Of a stretch of 64,000 nucleotides of DNA, positions 1-9,056 are shown piece after piece. This DNA comes from Streptococcus anginosus (GTDB lineage: Bacteria; Bacillota; Bacilli; Lactobacillales; Streptococcaceae). Under the pieces are notes generated by a model. That model had not been told where the DNA came from and made no database searches. It was given only the letters and a program-made list of their open reading frames with translations. The number at the start of each line of letters is the position of its first letter. The stretch's first letter is position 1. Both the position numbers and the translations under genes were made by a program. The DNA lies in contig NZ_CP012719.1 in assembly GCF_001697145.1 (NCBI RefSeq), forward strand, positions 840,501-904,500, read 5' to 3'.

Positions 1-1
1 G

Positions 2-469
2 ATGAATTACCTAACCAATCCATTTCAGCAAAAGCTCTCCATGCCTGATTTTCGCTCATCAGCAGCAGGTCTGCACCATTTTCAAGTCGTGAAATATCTT
101 TTTCATCTGGCGCAAGTCGCTTTTCTAGCAACCTTACCAGCGGTTTGTTTGTTTGCAAAAAACATTATAAAAAAAAGATACCTATCTGTCTTTTCCAAAG
201 CGATTTTAGCTATTATTTGGTTGCCTATTGTAATTGCTGGTGTGGCGCTGGGGATTGGCTTTGATGCGTTTTTTACTCTCTTTCATCATATTTTATTTGT
301 TGGGGATAATACTTGGTTATTTGACCCTGCTAAAGATCCTGTCATTTGGATATTACCAGAAGAATTTTTCCTCCACGCCTTTCTTTTGTTTTTTGTTCTT
401 TATGAAGGTTTTGCTGTGGGGCTATACCTGTGGAGTCGAAAAAGCTATTTGAAGAAGGAGGGAAACTGA
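2..469 (+). CDS. DUF1461/TIGR01906-type integral membrane protein, 5' truncated by window edge
   Basis: Function unknown. The visible 155 residues hold about three hydrophobic segments and the motif DPVIWILPEEFFLHAF, which I associate with the TIGR01906/DUF1461 family of Firmicute membrane proteins. Family members are usually about 200 residues or more, and the first codon seen is simply the first ATG after the window edge, so the real start is probably outside the window. The stop overlaps the next gene's ATG by one base (TGATG), which suggests translational coupling with the CPBP protease-like gene. Family assignment is from motif memory only. Confidence 0.7.
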   Translation: MNYLTNPFQQKLSMPDFRSSAAGLHHFQVVKYLFHLAQVAFLATLPAVCLFAKNIIKKRYLSVFSKAILAIIWLPIVIAGVALGIGFDAFFTLFHHILFVGDNTWLFDPAKDPVIWILPEEFFLHAFLLFFVLYEGFAVGLYLWSRKSYLKKEGN

Positions 470-1419
470 TGCTAGTCAATCAGCAAGTACGAAAAGATGT
501 TAGTTTATTTTCTGCTTTGTGTCTGCTTTATGTCTTCGTCATGACAATGATTAGCTTGATTTATCAAACGATTGTAACCTTGTTTCAAGCGATTCGTTAT
601 CCCGGAAACCTTGAGAAAATCCAAAAAGCAACGGAAAGCTTTATGTCACGCGATGGTAGTTATTATCTAATTGCTGTCTGTGCAGGAGTATTTATCTTTT
701 GGTTGTATCGGGACGGAAAATTATTTAAGTCTGATTTACGAACGCAGAAAAGGGTCATGACTCCCAAAACGTTTGGAATAGTTTTATCATTCTTACTTCT
801 GGGTCAATTAGGTTTTGTACTCTTTAATCAAATATTCGAAGCAGTATTGAATATCTTCGGATTTAGCTTATTTAGAGCCATTGAATCAGCTTCCGCAGGC
901 TCAGATAGTGTAACGATGTTTTTGTATGCAGGTTTTTTCGGTCCTGTTTCAGAAGAGTTGATTTTTCGCGGGGCGGGCTTACGAACATTTGAAAAATATG
1001 GAAAAGTCTTTGCGATTCTGATGTCTTCCCTCATATTTGGTTTATTTCATGGGAATATCCCGCAGTTCTTTTTTGCAGCTTTTGTTGGAATTGTCTTCTC
1101 TTATGTGACCTTGGAGTATTCAATTCTCTGGGCAATGGTTTTCCACGTTTTTAATAACTTGGTCATCGGAGATGGTTTAACTTATTTGTATTCGTTTTTG
1201 TCGGACGATATAGGTGGTCTCTTACACTTATTTATCCTGCTAGTCGGTGCAAGTGTTGCAGTAATTTTCCTGTTTAAAAACAAAGTAGACATAAAAATGT
1301 ATGTACAAGAAAATCGTTCATTTCCAGGGACCTATAGGCAAGCTTTTCGTTCTGTTTGGTTCTGGATTTTTGCAATCTTCATGTTTTTAACATCTTTGAC
1401 CTTAATAAGTCATTTGTGA
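469..1419 (+). CDS. CPBP family intramembrane metalloprotease (Abi/CAAX-like)
   Basis: A 316-residue polytopic membrane protein of the CPBP (CAAX protease and bacteriocin-processing) family. The three family motifs are visible in order: EELIFRG (E162, E163, R167), FGLFHGN with H194, and HVFNN with H226 and N230. These are the expected metal-binding and catalytic residues within membrane helices. ATG 469 was chosen over an upstream GTG at 430 because a strong AAGGAGGG lies 7-14 bases before it and it overlaps the preceding stop by one base. In streptococci, members of this family are linked to bacteriocin self-immunity or regulated proteolysis, but no bacteriocin gene is visible here, so the substrate is unknown. 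Confidence 0.85.
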   Translation: MLVNQQVRKDVSLFSALCLLYVFVMTMISLIYQTIVTLFQAIRYPGNLEKIQKATESFMSRDGSYYLIAVCAGVFIFWLYRDGKLFKSDLRTQKRVMTPKTFGIVLSFLLLGQLGFVLFNQIFEAVLNIFGFSLFRAIESASAGSDSVTMFLYAGFFGPVSEELIFRGAGLRTFEKYGKVFAILMSSLIFGLFHGNIPQFFFAAFVGIVFSYVTLEYSILWAMVFHVFNNLVIGDGLTYLYSFLSDDIGGLLHLFILLVGASVAVIFLFKNKVDIKMYVQENRSFPGTYRQAFRSVWFWIFAIFMFLTSLTLISHL

Positions 1420-1459
1420 AAGAAGATTTTTGAAAGGACTTTCAACTTTCTTTCATTTA

Positions 1460-1468
1460 TGATAAAAT
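1460..1468 (+). promoter_or_regulatory. Extended -10 promoter for ndk
   Basis: TGA-TAAAAT (TG at 1460-1461, hexamer 1463-1468) lies 30 bases before the ndk ATG. The -35 position (TTTCAA, 1440-1445) is poor but lies inside a palindrome TTGAAAG-GA-CTTTCAA at 1430-1445. Inferred from sequence only. Confidence 0.5.
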
Positions 1469-1497
1469 AAAGGTAACAAAAGAGGAGCGTGTCAATC

Positions 1498-1920
1498 ATG
1501 GAACAAACATTTTTTATTATAAAACCAGACGGCGTAAAACGTGGCTTGGTTGGAGAAGTACTGAAGCGCGTAGAACAACGTGGTTACAAAATCGAACGTT
1601 TGGAAATGAGAACCAATGTTTCAAATGAGTTAATTGATCAGCATTATGAAGCCCTATTAACGAAAGATTTTTATCCTTCAATCCGTGATTATATGACAAG
1701 CGGGCCTGTGATTATCGGTGTTTTATCGGGAAGCCAAGTGATTTCAGGTTGGCGTCACATGATGGGCGCTACTCGTCCGGAAGAAGCTCTACCGGGAACT
1801 ATTCGCGGAGATTTTGCACAAGCAGCTGAAGCTGGTGAAACGATTCGAAATGTTGTTCATGGTTCAGATTCTGAAGAGTCTGCCAAACGGGAAATTGCGC
1901 TTTGGTTTGGTAATCATTAA
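1498..1920 (+). CDS. ndk: Nucleoside-diphosphate kinase
   Basis: Transfers the gamma-phosphate of ATP to nucleoside diphosphates through a phosphohistidine, balancing NTP and dNTP pools in the cytoplasm. The 140-residue protein has the usual length. It starts with the [13 protein letters not shown] strand and carries the NVVHGSDS active site, where H121 is the phosphorylated histidine. ATG 1498 is preferred over GTG 1489 because AGAGGAG (1481-1487) is 10 bases before the ATG but only one base before the GTG. It stands alone between its own promoter and a terminator. Confidence 0.97.
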   Translation: MEQTFFIIKPDGVKRGLVGEVLKRVEQRGYKIERLEMRTNVSNELIDQHYEALLTKDFYPSIRDYMTSGPVIIGVLSGSQVISGWRHMMGATRPEEALPGTIRGDFAQAAEAGETIRNVVHGSDSEESAKREIALWFGNH

Positions 1921-1941
1921 AACATAGTAGTATAAATTCGA

Positions 1942-1980
1942 GAGAGTACAGATAGCCATTGCTTTTGTTCTCTCTTTTTT
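1942..1980 (+). terminator. Rho-independent terminator after ndk
   Basis: GAGAGTACA (1942-1950) pairs with TGTTCTCTC (1966-1974) with one mismatch, followed directly by a run of six T. Confidence 0.75.
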
Positions 1981-2002
1981 ACTATCCGAATTGTACTGGG
2001 TG

Positions 2003-2011
2003 TGTTATAAT
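2003..2011 (+). promoter_or_regulatory. Extended -10 promoter for rapZ-yvcK-whiA
   Basis: TGT-TATAAT with the hexamer at 2006-2011, about 60 bases before rapZ. No good -35 at 17 bases; the TG extension may compensate. Confidence 0.55.
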
Positions 2012-2071
2012 AAAAAGGAATTGGAAATGTTTTAATATACTGAAAATTAATTGTTTTATCAAGGAGGAGAT

Positions 2072-2962
2072 ATGTCAGACAAACAAATTCATTTAGTAAT
2101 TGTAACGGGGATGAGTGGAGCGGGAAAGACCGTAGCCATCCAGTCTTTTGAAGATTTGGGCTATTTTACGATTGATAATATGCCCCCCACGCTGGTTCCT
2201 AAATTTTTGCAGTTAATCGAAACAACGCAAGACAACGACAAGATTGCTATGGTTGTAGATATGCGTAGTCGTTCCTTCTTTTCTGAGATTCAGAAAGTTC
2301 TAGATGAGATTGAAAGTAACGCTGGACTTGATTTTAAGATTTTGTTTTTAGATGCGGCAGATACAGAATTAGTTGCACGTTACAAGGAAACGCGGCGTAG
2401 CCACCCCTTAGCAGCAGACGGTCGTATTTTAGACGGGATTAAGTTGGAGCGGGAATTACTTGCACCGCTGAAAAATATGAGTCAAAATGTAGTAGACACG
2501 ACCGAATTAACACCGCGCGGGTTGCGTAAAACCATTTCTGAACATTTTTCAGATCCAACGAAACTCCAATCGTTTCGCATTGAAGTGGTGAGTTTTGGCT
2601 TTAAATATGGTATTCCGCTAGATGCCGACCTTGTTTTTGATGTACGTTTTTTACCAAATCCATATTACCAACCAGAACTTCGCAATCAAACAGGACTTGA
2701 TAAACCAGTTTATGATTATGTGATGAATCATACGGAGTCAGAAGAATTTTATCAGCACTTAGTGGCTCTTATCAAACCGATTTTACCCGGCTATAAAAAA
2801 GAGGGGAAATCTGTTTTAACAATTGCGGTTGGTTGTACAGGCGGTCAACACAGAAGTGTGGCTTTTGCACAACGTCTAGCAGATGATTTGGCAAGCGAAT
2901 GGACCGTTCATTCATCACATCGAGACAAAGACCGCAGAAAGGAAACGGTGAATCGTTCATGA
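2072..2962 (+). CDS. rapZ: RapZ-type RNase adapter / nucleotide-binding protein
   Basis: Family member of RapZ/YvcJ, a P-loop protein that binds nucleotides. In E. coli it is an adapter for RNase E-mediated sRNA decay; in Firmicutes the exact role is less clear, with links to competence and cell wall metabolism. The 296-residue protein has Walker A GMSGAGKT at residues 13-20 and the conserved C-terminal [14 protein letters not shown] tail. ATG 2072 follows AAGGAGGA (2061-2068). The stop overlaps yvcK by four bases (ATGA), and the rapZ-yvcK-whiA order is the standard Firmicute/Actinobacterial arrangement. Confidence 0.95.
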   Translation: MSDKQIHLVIVTGMSGAGKTVAIQSFEDLGYFTIDNMPPTLVPKFLQLIETTQDNDKIAMVVDMRSRSFFSEIQKVLDEIESNAGLDFKILFLDAADTELVARYKETRRSHPLAADGRILDGIKLERELLAPLKNMSQNVVDTTELTPRGLRKTISEHFSDPTKLQSFRIEVVSFGFKYGIPLDADLVFDVRFLPNPYYQPELRNQTGLDKPVYDYVMNHTESEEFYQHLVALIKPILPGYKKEGKSVLTIAVGCTGGQHRSVAFAQRLADDLASEWTVHSSHRDKDRRKETVNRS

Positions 2963-3936
2963 GGAGACCGAAGATTGCTGTTATTGGTGGTGGAACCGGA
3001 ATTTCGGTCATTTTGGACAGTTTACGTAAGAAAGATGTAGACATTGCTGCTATTGTGACGGTCGCTGATGACGGAGGAAGTTCGGGGGAATTGCGAAAAA
3101 ACATTCAACAATTGACACCACCTGGTGATTTGCGAAATGTTTTGGTAGCTTTATCGGACATGCCGCGCTTTTATGAGAAAGTTTTTCAATATCGCTTTGC
3201 AGATGAAGACGGTGCTTTAGCGGGACATCCACTTGGAAACTTGATTATTGCAGGTATTTCAGAAATGCAGGGGTCGACTTACAATGCTATGCAGCTACTG
3301 ACTAAGTTTTTCCATACAACTGGCAAAATTTATCCGTCTTGTGATACACCTTTAACGCTTCATGCTGTTTTTACAGACGGAAGTGAGGTCGCTGGAGAAA
3401 GTCATCTCGCAGAACACCAAGGTATGATTGAGCGGGTTTATGTGACCAATACCTATAATGACCAGAAGCCGGTGGCTAGTCGCAAAGTGGTAGAGACGAT
3501 TTTAAAAAGTGATATGGTTGTTTTGGGACCAGGGTCATTGTTTACCTCTATCTTACCCAATATGATGATTGAAGAAATTGGACAAGCGCTCTTGGAAACC
3601 CAAGCAGAGATTGCTTATGTTTGTAATATTATGACGCAGCGTGGTGAAACCGAGCATTTCACAGATAGTGACCACGTGGCTGTTTTGCATCGTCATCTTG
3701 GGAAAGCATTTATTGACACGGTTTTAGTAAACATTGAGCAAGTTCCTCAAGAGTATATGAATTCTAATAAATTTGATGAGTATTTGGTGCAGGTTGAGCA
3801 TGATTTTAAAGGTTTGAAAGAGCAAGTACCTCGTGTCATTTCGTCTAATTTTCTTCGCTTGGAAAATGGCGGAGCTTTTCATGATGGTGAATCAGTCGTT
3901 GATGAACTTATGCAGATTATACAGGTGCGCAAATGA
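2959..3936 (+). CDS. yvcK: YvcK/CofD-like gluconeogenesis factor
   Basis: YvcK/GlmR family protein of 325 residues that binds UDP-sugars. In Bacillus it links carbon metabolism to peptidoglycan precursor synthesis, partly through GlmS. The Rossmann-like N-terminus carries IGGGTG at residues 9-14, and VADDGGSSG and GHPLGNL motifs follow, as in CofD-like proteins. ATG 2959 overlaps the rapZ stop as ATGA. A longer in-frame start at 2899 lies inside rapZ and was discarded. It ends in another ATGA overlap with whiA, so all three are co-translated. Confidence 0.93.
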   Translation: MRRPKIAVIGGGTGISVILDSLRKKDVDIAAIVTVADDGGSSGELRKNIQQLTPPGDLRNVLVALSDMPRFYEKVFQYRFADEDGALAGHPLGNLIIAGISEMQGSTYNAMQLLTKFFHTTGKIYPSCDTPLTLHAVFTDGSEVAGESHLAEHQGMIERVYVTNTYNDQKPVASRKVVETILKSDMVVLGPGSLFTSILPNMMIEEIGQALLETQAEIAYVCNIMTQRGETEHFTDSDHVAVLHRHLGKAFIDTVLVNIEQVPQEYMNSNKFDEYLVQVEHDFKGLKEQVPRVISSNFLRLENGGAFHDGESVVDELMQIIQVRK

Positions 3937-4844
3937 GTTTTACCATTAAAGTGAAAGAAGAACTGCTTGGTCTAGGCAAAAAAGATAAAATGGAATTATC
4001 GGCTATCATTAAGATGTCAGGCAGCTTAGGAATTTCTAGTCAAGGCTTAACATTATCTGTTACGACAGAAAATGCAAAAATCGCTCGTCACATTTATGAA
4101 TTGTTGGCAGCTTTTTATCAAGTCAAATCGGATATTCGTCATCATCAAAAAGCGAATCTTCGGAAAAACCGTGTTTATACTGTTTTTTTAGACGAAGGTG
4201 TGGAACAAATTTTAGCCGATTTACACTTGGCAGACTCCTTTTTTGGGATTGAAGCAGGCATTGGCCAAGCTATTTTATCAGATGATGAAGCGAGCCGATC
4301 GTATTTACGAGGAGCATTTTTATCCACGGGCAGTATGCGTGATCCAGATTCTGGGAAATATCAACTGGAAATCTTATCGGTCTATTCTGACCATGCGGAA
4401 GATTTAGCAGCTTTGATGCGAAAGTTTTTATTGGATGCCAAGACAATTGAGCGCAAAAAAGGCTCAGTAACCTATCTGCAGCGAGCTGAGGACATTATGG
4501 ATTTTTTGATTGTGATTGGGGCTATGAAAGCAATGACTGAGTTTGAGTCGGTCAAGGTCTTGCGAGAGGCTAGAAATGATCTGAATCGGACGAATAATGC
4601 GGAAACGGCGAATATTGCTCGAACGGTGACGGCTAGTATGAGGACCATTCACAATATTGGCAAGATTATTGATACAGTTGGTTTAGAAAGTTTGCCAGTT
4701 GATTTGCAAGAGGTAGCTTATCTGCGTGTCAATCATCCGGATTATTCTATCCAGCAGTTGGCAGAAAGTCTTAGTAAGCCTTTGACGAAAAGTGGTGTCA
4801 ATCATCGCTTGAGGAAAATCAATAAAATCGCAAATAAGTTGTAG
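3933..4844 (+). CDS. whiA: WhiA DNA-binding protein
   Basis: WhiA combines a LAGLIDADG-like homing-endonuclease fold, without nuclease activity, with a C-terminal helix-turn-helix. It acts in sporulation in Streptomyces and influences cell division and chromosome segregation in Bacillus. The 303-residue length is normal. The motif [16 protein letters not shown] marks the LAGLIDADG-like region, and [17 protein letters not shown] followed by [11 protein letters not shown] is the HTH. Coupled to yvcK by an ATGA overlap. Targets in streptococci are not well established. Confidence 0.93.
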   Translation: MSFTIKVKEELLGLGKKDKMELSAIIKMSGSLGISSQGLTLSVTTENAKIARHIYELLAAFYQVKSDIRHHQKANLRKNRVYTVFLDEGVEQILADLHLADSFFGIEAGIGQAILSDDEASRSYLRGAFLSTGSMRDPDSGKYQLEILSVYSDHAEDLAALMRKFLLDAKTIERKKGSVTYLQRAEDIMDFLIVIGAMKAMTEFESVKVLREARNDLNRTNNAETANIARTVTASMRTIHNIGKIIDTVGLESLPVDLQEVAYLRVNHPDYSIQQLAESLSKPLTKSGVNHRLRKINKIANKL

Positions 4845-4922
4845 AAAATGCAAAGAAATGTGACTTATATATTATAGGCGGAATCAATTTGAAAATTTCC
4901 ATTAAAACTTTACGGTTTTCTC

Positions 4923-4951
4923 TTGAAGATTTTCAAAAAGTGTGATATAGT
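4923..4951 (+). promoter_or_regulatory. Promoter of pyrR operon
   Basis: TTGAAG (4923-4928), 17-base spacer, TATAGT (4946-4951), with TG one base before the -10. Transcription would start just before the PyrR leader. Inverted arms TTGAAAAT (4889-4896) and ATTTTCAA (4929-4936) bracket the -35. Confidence 0.8.
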
Positions 4952-4976
4952 TATAAAAATTAAATAATCCTTTAAA

Positions 4977-5647
<671 letters not shown>

Positions 5648-5651
5648 GAAA

Positions 5652-6920
5652 ATGAGTCAAGATGTGAAATATGATGTACACGATATGCCAAAACCTGGTT
5701 TGCTTGTAGGATTGTCCTTTCAGCATTTGTTTGCCATGTTTGGAGCAACGGTTCTTGTTCCAATTCTGGTTGGAATTGACCCAGCAGTTGCCTTGTTTTC
5801 AAGCGGTCTAGGAACCTTGGCACACTTAACAGTTACCAAGTACAAAGTGCCAGCTTATATGGGGTCTAGTTTCGCTTATATTGCAGCTATGCAAATGTTG
5901 ATGAAAACAGACGGTATCGCAGCAGTCGCTCAAGGTGCCATTACAGGTGGTTTGGTTTACTTCATTGTAGCTCTTATTGTGAAGTTCGCTGGGAATGCTT
6001 GGATTGATAAGATTTTGCCGCCAGTTGTTGTAGGACCAATCATTATGGTTATTGGACTAAGTCTGGCCAGCACAGCGGTAAACGATGTCATGTTAAAAGA
6101 TGGTAAATACAATTTAACTTATTTCATCATTGGAATTGTCACTCTCTTTGCAGTCATCCTCTTTAATATCTATGGTAAAAAGATTGTTGGAATTATTCCG
6201 GTGCTGTTGGGCTTGATTGTCGGATATGTCTTCGCGCTCATTCTTGGAGCGGTAACAGGAGAAGAAATTATTTCCTTTGCAAAAGTTTCTCAAGCTTCAT
6301 GGTTCCATGTCCCGCCTATGCATCTTCCTTTCTTAGACTATAATGTAAAATTTTATCCAAGTGCGATTTTAACAATGGCGCCAATTGCCTTTGTAACTAT
6401 GACGGAGCACTTTGGTCATGTTATGGTATTGAATAGCTTGACTGGAAAAGATTTCTTTAAAGACCCAGGATTGGATAAAACTCTTGCCGGAGATGGTCTT
6501 GCACAAGTTATCGCTGGGATTTTCGGTGCGCCACCAGTAACGAGTTACGGTGAAAATATCGGTGTGATGGCTCTCAATAAAATCTATAGCGTCTATGTTA
6601 TTGCAGGTGCAGCAGTACTTGCGATTGTGATGAGTTTTGTCGGAAAAGTATCGGCACTCTTACAGTCCATTCCAACTCCAGTTCTAGGCGGTATTTCTAT
6701 TGCGCTCTTTGGAGTCATCGCTTCTAGTGGTTTGAAAATTTTAATTGAAAAACAAACAGACTTTGATAATAAGAAAAATCTGTTAATTGCCAGTGTAATT
6801 TTAGTCGCTGGGATTGGCGGCTTAACGCTTCAACTTTCAGGTCTGCAAATTTCAGGGGTTGCCTTGTCAACGGTTCTTGGAATTGTGCTCTATCTTATCT
6901 TGCCAGAACCTAAAAATTAG
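5652..6920 (+). CDS. pyrP: Uracil permease (NCS2 family)
   Basis: Membrane symporter importing uracil, feeding PyrR/Upp salvage. The 422-residue protein has the NCS2 fold: alternating hydrophobic segments, the TM3 region ending GSSFAY, and the signature AIAFVTMTEHFGHV (residues about 240-255) with the conserved TMTEH motif of uracil carriers. Start ATG 5652 is served by GGAGGA within the end of pyrR. The position inside the PyrR-controlled operon supports pyrimidine rather than purine substrate. Also called uraA. Confidence 0.93.
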   Translation: MSQDVKYDVHDMPKPGLLVGLSFQHLFAMFGATVLVPILVGIDPAVALFSSGLGTLAHLTVTKYKVPAYMGSSFAYIAAMQMLMKTDGIAAVAQGAITGGLVYFIVALIVKFAGNAWIDKILPPVVVGPIIMVIGLSLASTAVNDVMLKDGKYNLTYFIIGIVTLFAVILFNIYGKKIVGIIPVLLGLIVGYVFALILGAVTGEEIISFAKVSQASWFHVPPMHLPFLDYNVKFYPSAILTMAPIAFVTMTEHFGHVMVLNSLTGKDFFKDPGLDKTLAGDGLAQVIAGIFGAPPVTSYGENIGVMALNKIYSVYVIAGAAVLAIVMSFVGKVSALLQSIPTPVLGGISIALFGVIASSGLKILIEKQTDFDNKKNLLIASVILVAGIGGLTLQLSGLQISGVALSTVLGIVLYLILPEPKN

Positions 6921-6978
6921 TTTGAATTCTTAACTTTATTGAAAGAAACGCCGTATCTAATAAAAGGAGAAATACACC

Positions 6979-7902
6979 ATGTCATCTAATCAAATCGCTC
7001 TTAAAAATGTTGTCTCTATGGAAACTCTTACCAATGAGGAAGTCTTAAGTTTAATCAAACGTGGCATTGAATTTAAAAATGGAGCAAAAGCTCATTATGA
7101 TGAACAGCATATTATCGCTAATCTTTTCTTTGAGCCCTCTACGCGAACACATAAAGCCTTTGAAGTAGCGGAATTAAAGCTAGGTTGTGACCTGTTAGAT
7201 TTTGATTCAAAGACCAGCTCTATCAACAAAGGAGAGACCTTATATGATACGATTTTAACCATGTCAGCGCTCGGAGTGGATGTCTGTGTCATTCGTCATC
7301 CAGAAGTGGACTATTACAAGGAATTAGTCGAAAGTCCAACGATTACAACTTCAATTGTGAATGGTGGTGATGGCTCTGGACAACATCCGAGTCAAAGTTT
7401 GCTAGATTTGATGACCATTTATCAAGAGTTTGGGCATTTTGATGGCTTGAAGATTGCGATTGCAGGCGACTTAGATCATTCACGAGTGGCGAAGTCAAAT
7501 ATGCAAATCTTGAAGCGTCTGGGTGCAGAACTTTATTTTGCAGGTCCAGAGGTATGGAGAAGTGAAGAATTTGCAGATTATGGGCAATTTGTCACACTTG
7601 ATGAAGTCGTTGACCAAGTGGATGTCTTAATGCTTTTGCGCGTGCAGCACGAGCGTCATGATGACGATTCACTCTTTTCAAAAGAAAATTATCATAGATT
7701 GCACGGCTTAACTCAGGAACGATATGACAGACTGAAGGATACAGCCATCATCATGCATCCAGCTCCAGTCAATCGCGATGTTGAAATTGCAGATCATCTG
7801 GTAGAAGCTCCAAAATCGCGGATTGTAGAGCAAATGACAAATGGTGTATTTGTCCGTATGGCAATTATTGAGTCTGTTTTAAATGGACGAAAAGAGCAAT
7901 AG
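6979..7902 (+). CDS. pyrB: Aspartate carbamoyltransferase catalytic subunit
   Basis: Condenses carbamoyl phosphate and L-aspartate to N-carbamoyl-L-aspartate, the second step of UMP synthesis. The 307-residue catalytic chain has the carbamoyl-phosphate loop STRTH at residues 54-58 and the aspartate-domain motif [11 protein letters not shown]. No regulatory subunit (pyrI) gene is present, as expected for Firmicutes. ATG 6979 follows AAAAGGAGA. Lies between pyrP and carA in the PyrR-attenuated operon. Confidence 0.97.
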   Translation: MSSNQIALKNVVSMETLTNEEVLSLIKRGIEFKNGAKAHYDEQHIIANLFFEPSTRTHKAFEVAELKLGCDLLDFDSKTSSINKGETLYDTILTMSALGVDVCVIRHPEVDYYKELVESPTITTSIVNGGDGSGQHPSQSLLDLMTIYQEFGHFDGLKIAIAGDLDHSRVAKSNMQILKRLGAELYFAGPEVWRSEEFADYGQFVTLDEVVDQVDVLMLLRVQHERHDDDSLFSKENYHRLHGLTQERYDRLKDTAIIMHPAPVNRDVEIADHLVEAPKSRIVEQMTNGVFVRMAIIESVLNGRKEQ

Positions 7903-7940
7903 ACACTAAGGTATTGCTGTAAGAACAAACGGAGGGGAAA

Positions 7941-9029
7941 ATGGAAAAACGCTTGTTAATTCTGGAAGATGGTACAGTATTTGAAGGAGAGGCATTCGGG
8001 GCTGATATAGATGTGACTGGAGAAATCGTCTTTAATACAGGTATGACTGGCTACCAAGAATCCATTACGGATCAGTCTTACAATGGGCAAATCTTGACTT
8101 TCACTTATCCGTTAATCGGAAATTATGGAATCAACCGCGACGACTATGAATCGATCACTCCCACTTGCAAGGGAGTGGTCGTTTATGAGTGGGCACGCCG
8201 AGCGAGCAATTGGCGCAATCAGATGACGCTAGATGAATTTCTAAAGGTCAAGAAAATTCCAGGAATTGCTGGTATTGATACGCGAGCATTGACGAAAATC
8301 ATTCGGCAGCATGGAACGATGAAAGCAACAATAGCCAATGTAGGCGACCAAATGGTGCATCTGCAAGATCAGTTGAAGGCGACCGTTTTGCCGACCGATA
8401 ATATCAAACAAGTTTCAACAAAGACACCGTATCCAGCACCAAGTTCAGGTCCTAGTATTGTGTTAGTTGATTTTGGATTGAAACATTCGATTCTTCGTGA
8501 ATTAGCGGCACGCAATTGTAATGTGACAGTTGTTCCCTATGATACAAGTGCAGCAGATATTCTTCACCTTCACCCTGACGGTGTCATGTTATCCAACGGT
8601 CCAGGTAATCCAGATGATGTACCGCAAGTGCTAGACATGATTCGAGGGATTCAAGGTAAAATTCCTCTTTTTGGTATCTGCATGGGACATCAACTTTTTA
8701 GTAAGGCAAATGGAGCTCAGACTTATAAAATGAAATTCGGTCACCGTGGTTTTAATCATGCTGTCAGAGAGATTGCGACAGGGCGAATTGATTTTACCAG
8801 CCAAAATCATGGTTATGCTGTTAGTCGGGAAAATTTTCCGAGCGAGTTGCTGATTACGCATGAGGAAATCAATGACAAGTCTATTGAAGGTGTGCGACAT
8901 CGGTTTTTCCCTGCTTTTTCAGTGCAGTTTCATCCTGATGCTGCACCAGGACCACATGATGCCAGTTATCTCTTTGATGAGTTTATGGAAATGATTGATG
9001 CTTTTAAACAACAGCATAGTTCATTGTAA
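7941..9029 (+). CDS. carA: Carbamoyl-phosphate synthase small (glutaminase) subunit
   Basis: Hydrolyses glutamine and passes ammonia to CarB. The 362-residue protein has the CPSase small-chain N-domain ([13 protein letters not shown] start, NTGMTGYQE) and a class I glutamine amidotransferase domain with nucleophile C247 in FGICMGHQ. The His-X-Glu part of the triad reads HPD ([11 protein letters not shown]), with Asp where E. coli has Glu; I recall this being common in streptococci but cannot verify it. ATG 7941 follows CGGAGGGG. Directly upstream of carB. Confidence 0.96.
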   Translation: MEKRLLILEDGTVFEGEAFGADIDVTGEIVFNTGMTGYQESITDQSYNGQILTFTYPLIGNYGINRDDYESITPTCKGVVVYEWARRASNWRNQMTLDEFLKVKKIPGIAGIDTRALTKIIRQHGTMKATIANVGDQMVHLQDQLKATVLPTDNIKQVSTKTPYPAPSSGPSIVLVDFGLKHSILRELAARNCNVTVVPYDTSAADILHLHPDGVMLSNGPGNPDDVPQVLDMIRGIQGKIPLFGICMGHQLFSKANGAQTYKMKFGHRGFNHAVREIATGRIDFTSQNHGYAVSRENFPSELLITHEEINDKSIEGVRHRFFPAFSVQFHPDAAPGPHDASYLFDEFMEMIDAFKQQHSSL

Positions 9030-9056
9030 TCAATGGATTAGGAATAGGAGAAAAAC

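Noticed and set aside
2899..2958. Longer N-terminus for yvcK
   Set aside because: It lies wholly inside rapZ, and the ATG at 2959 overlaps the rapZ stop as a typical coupled start.
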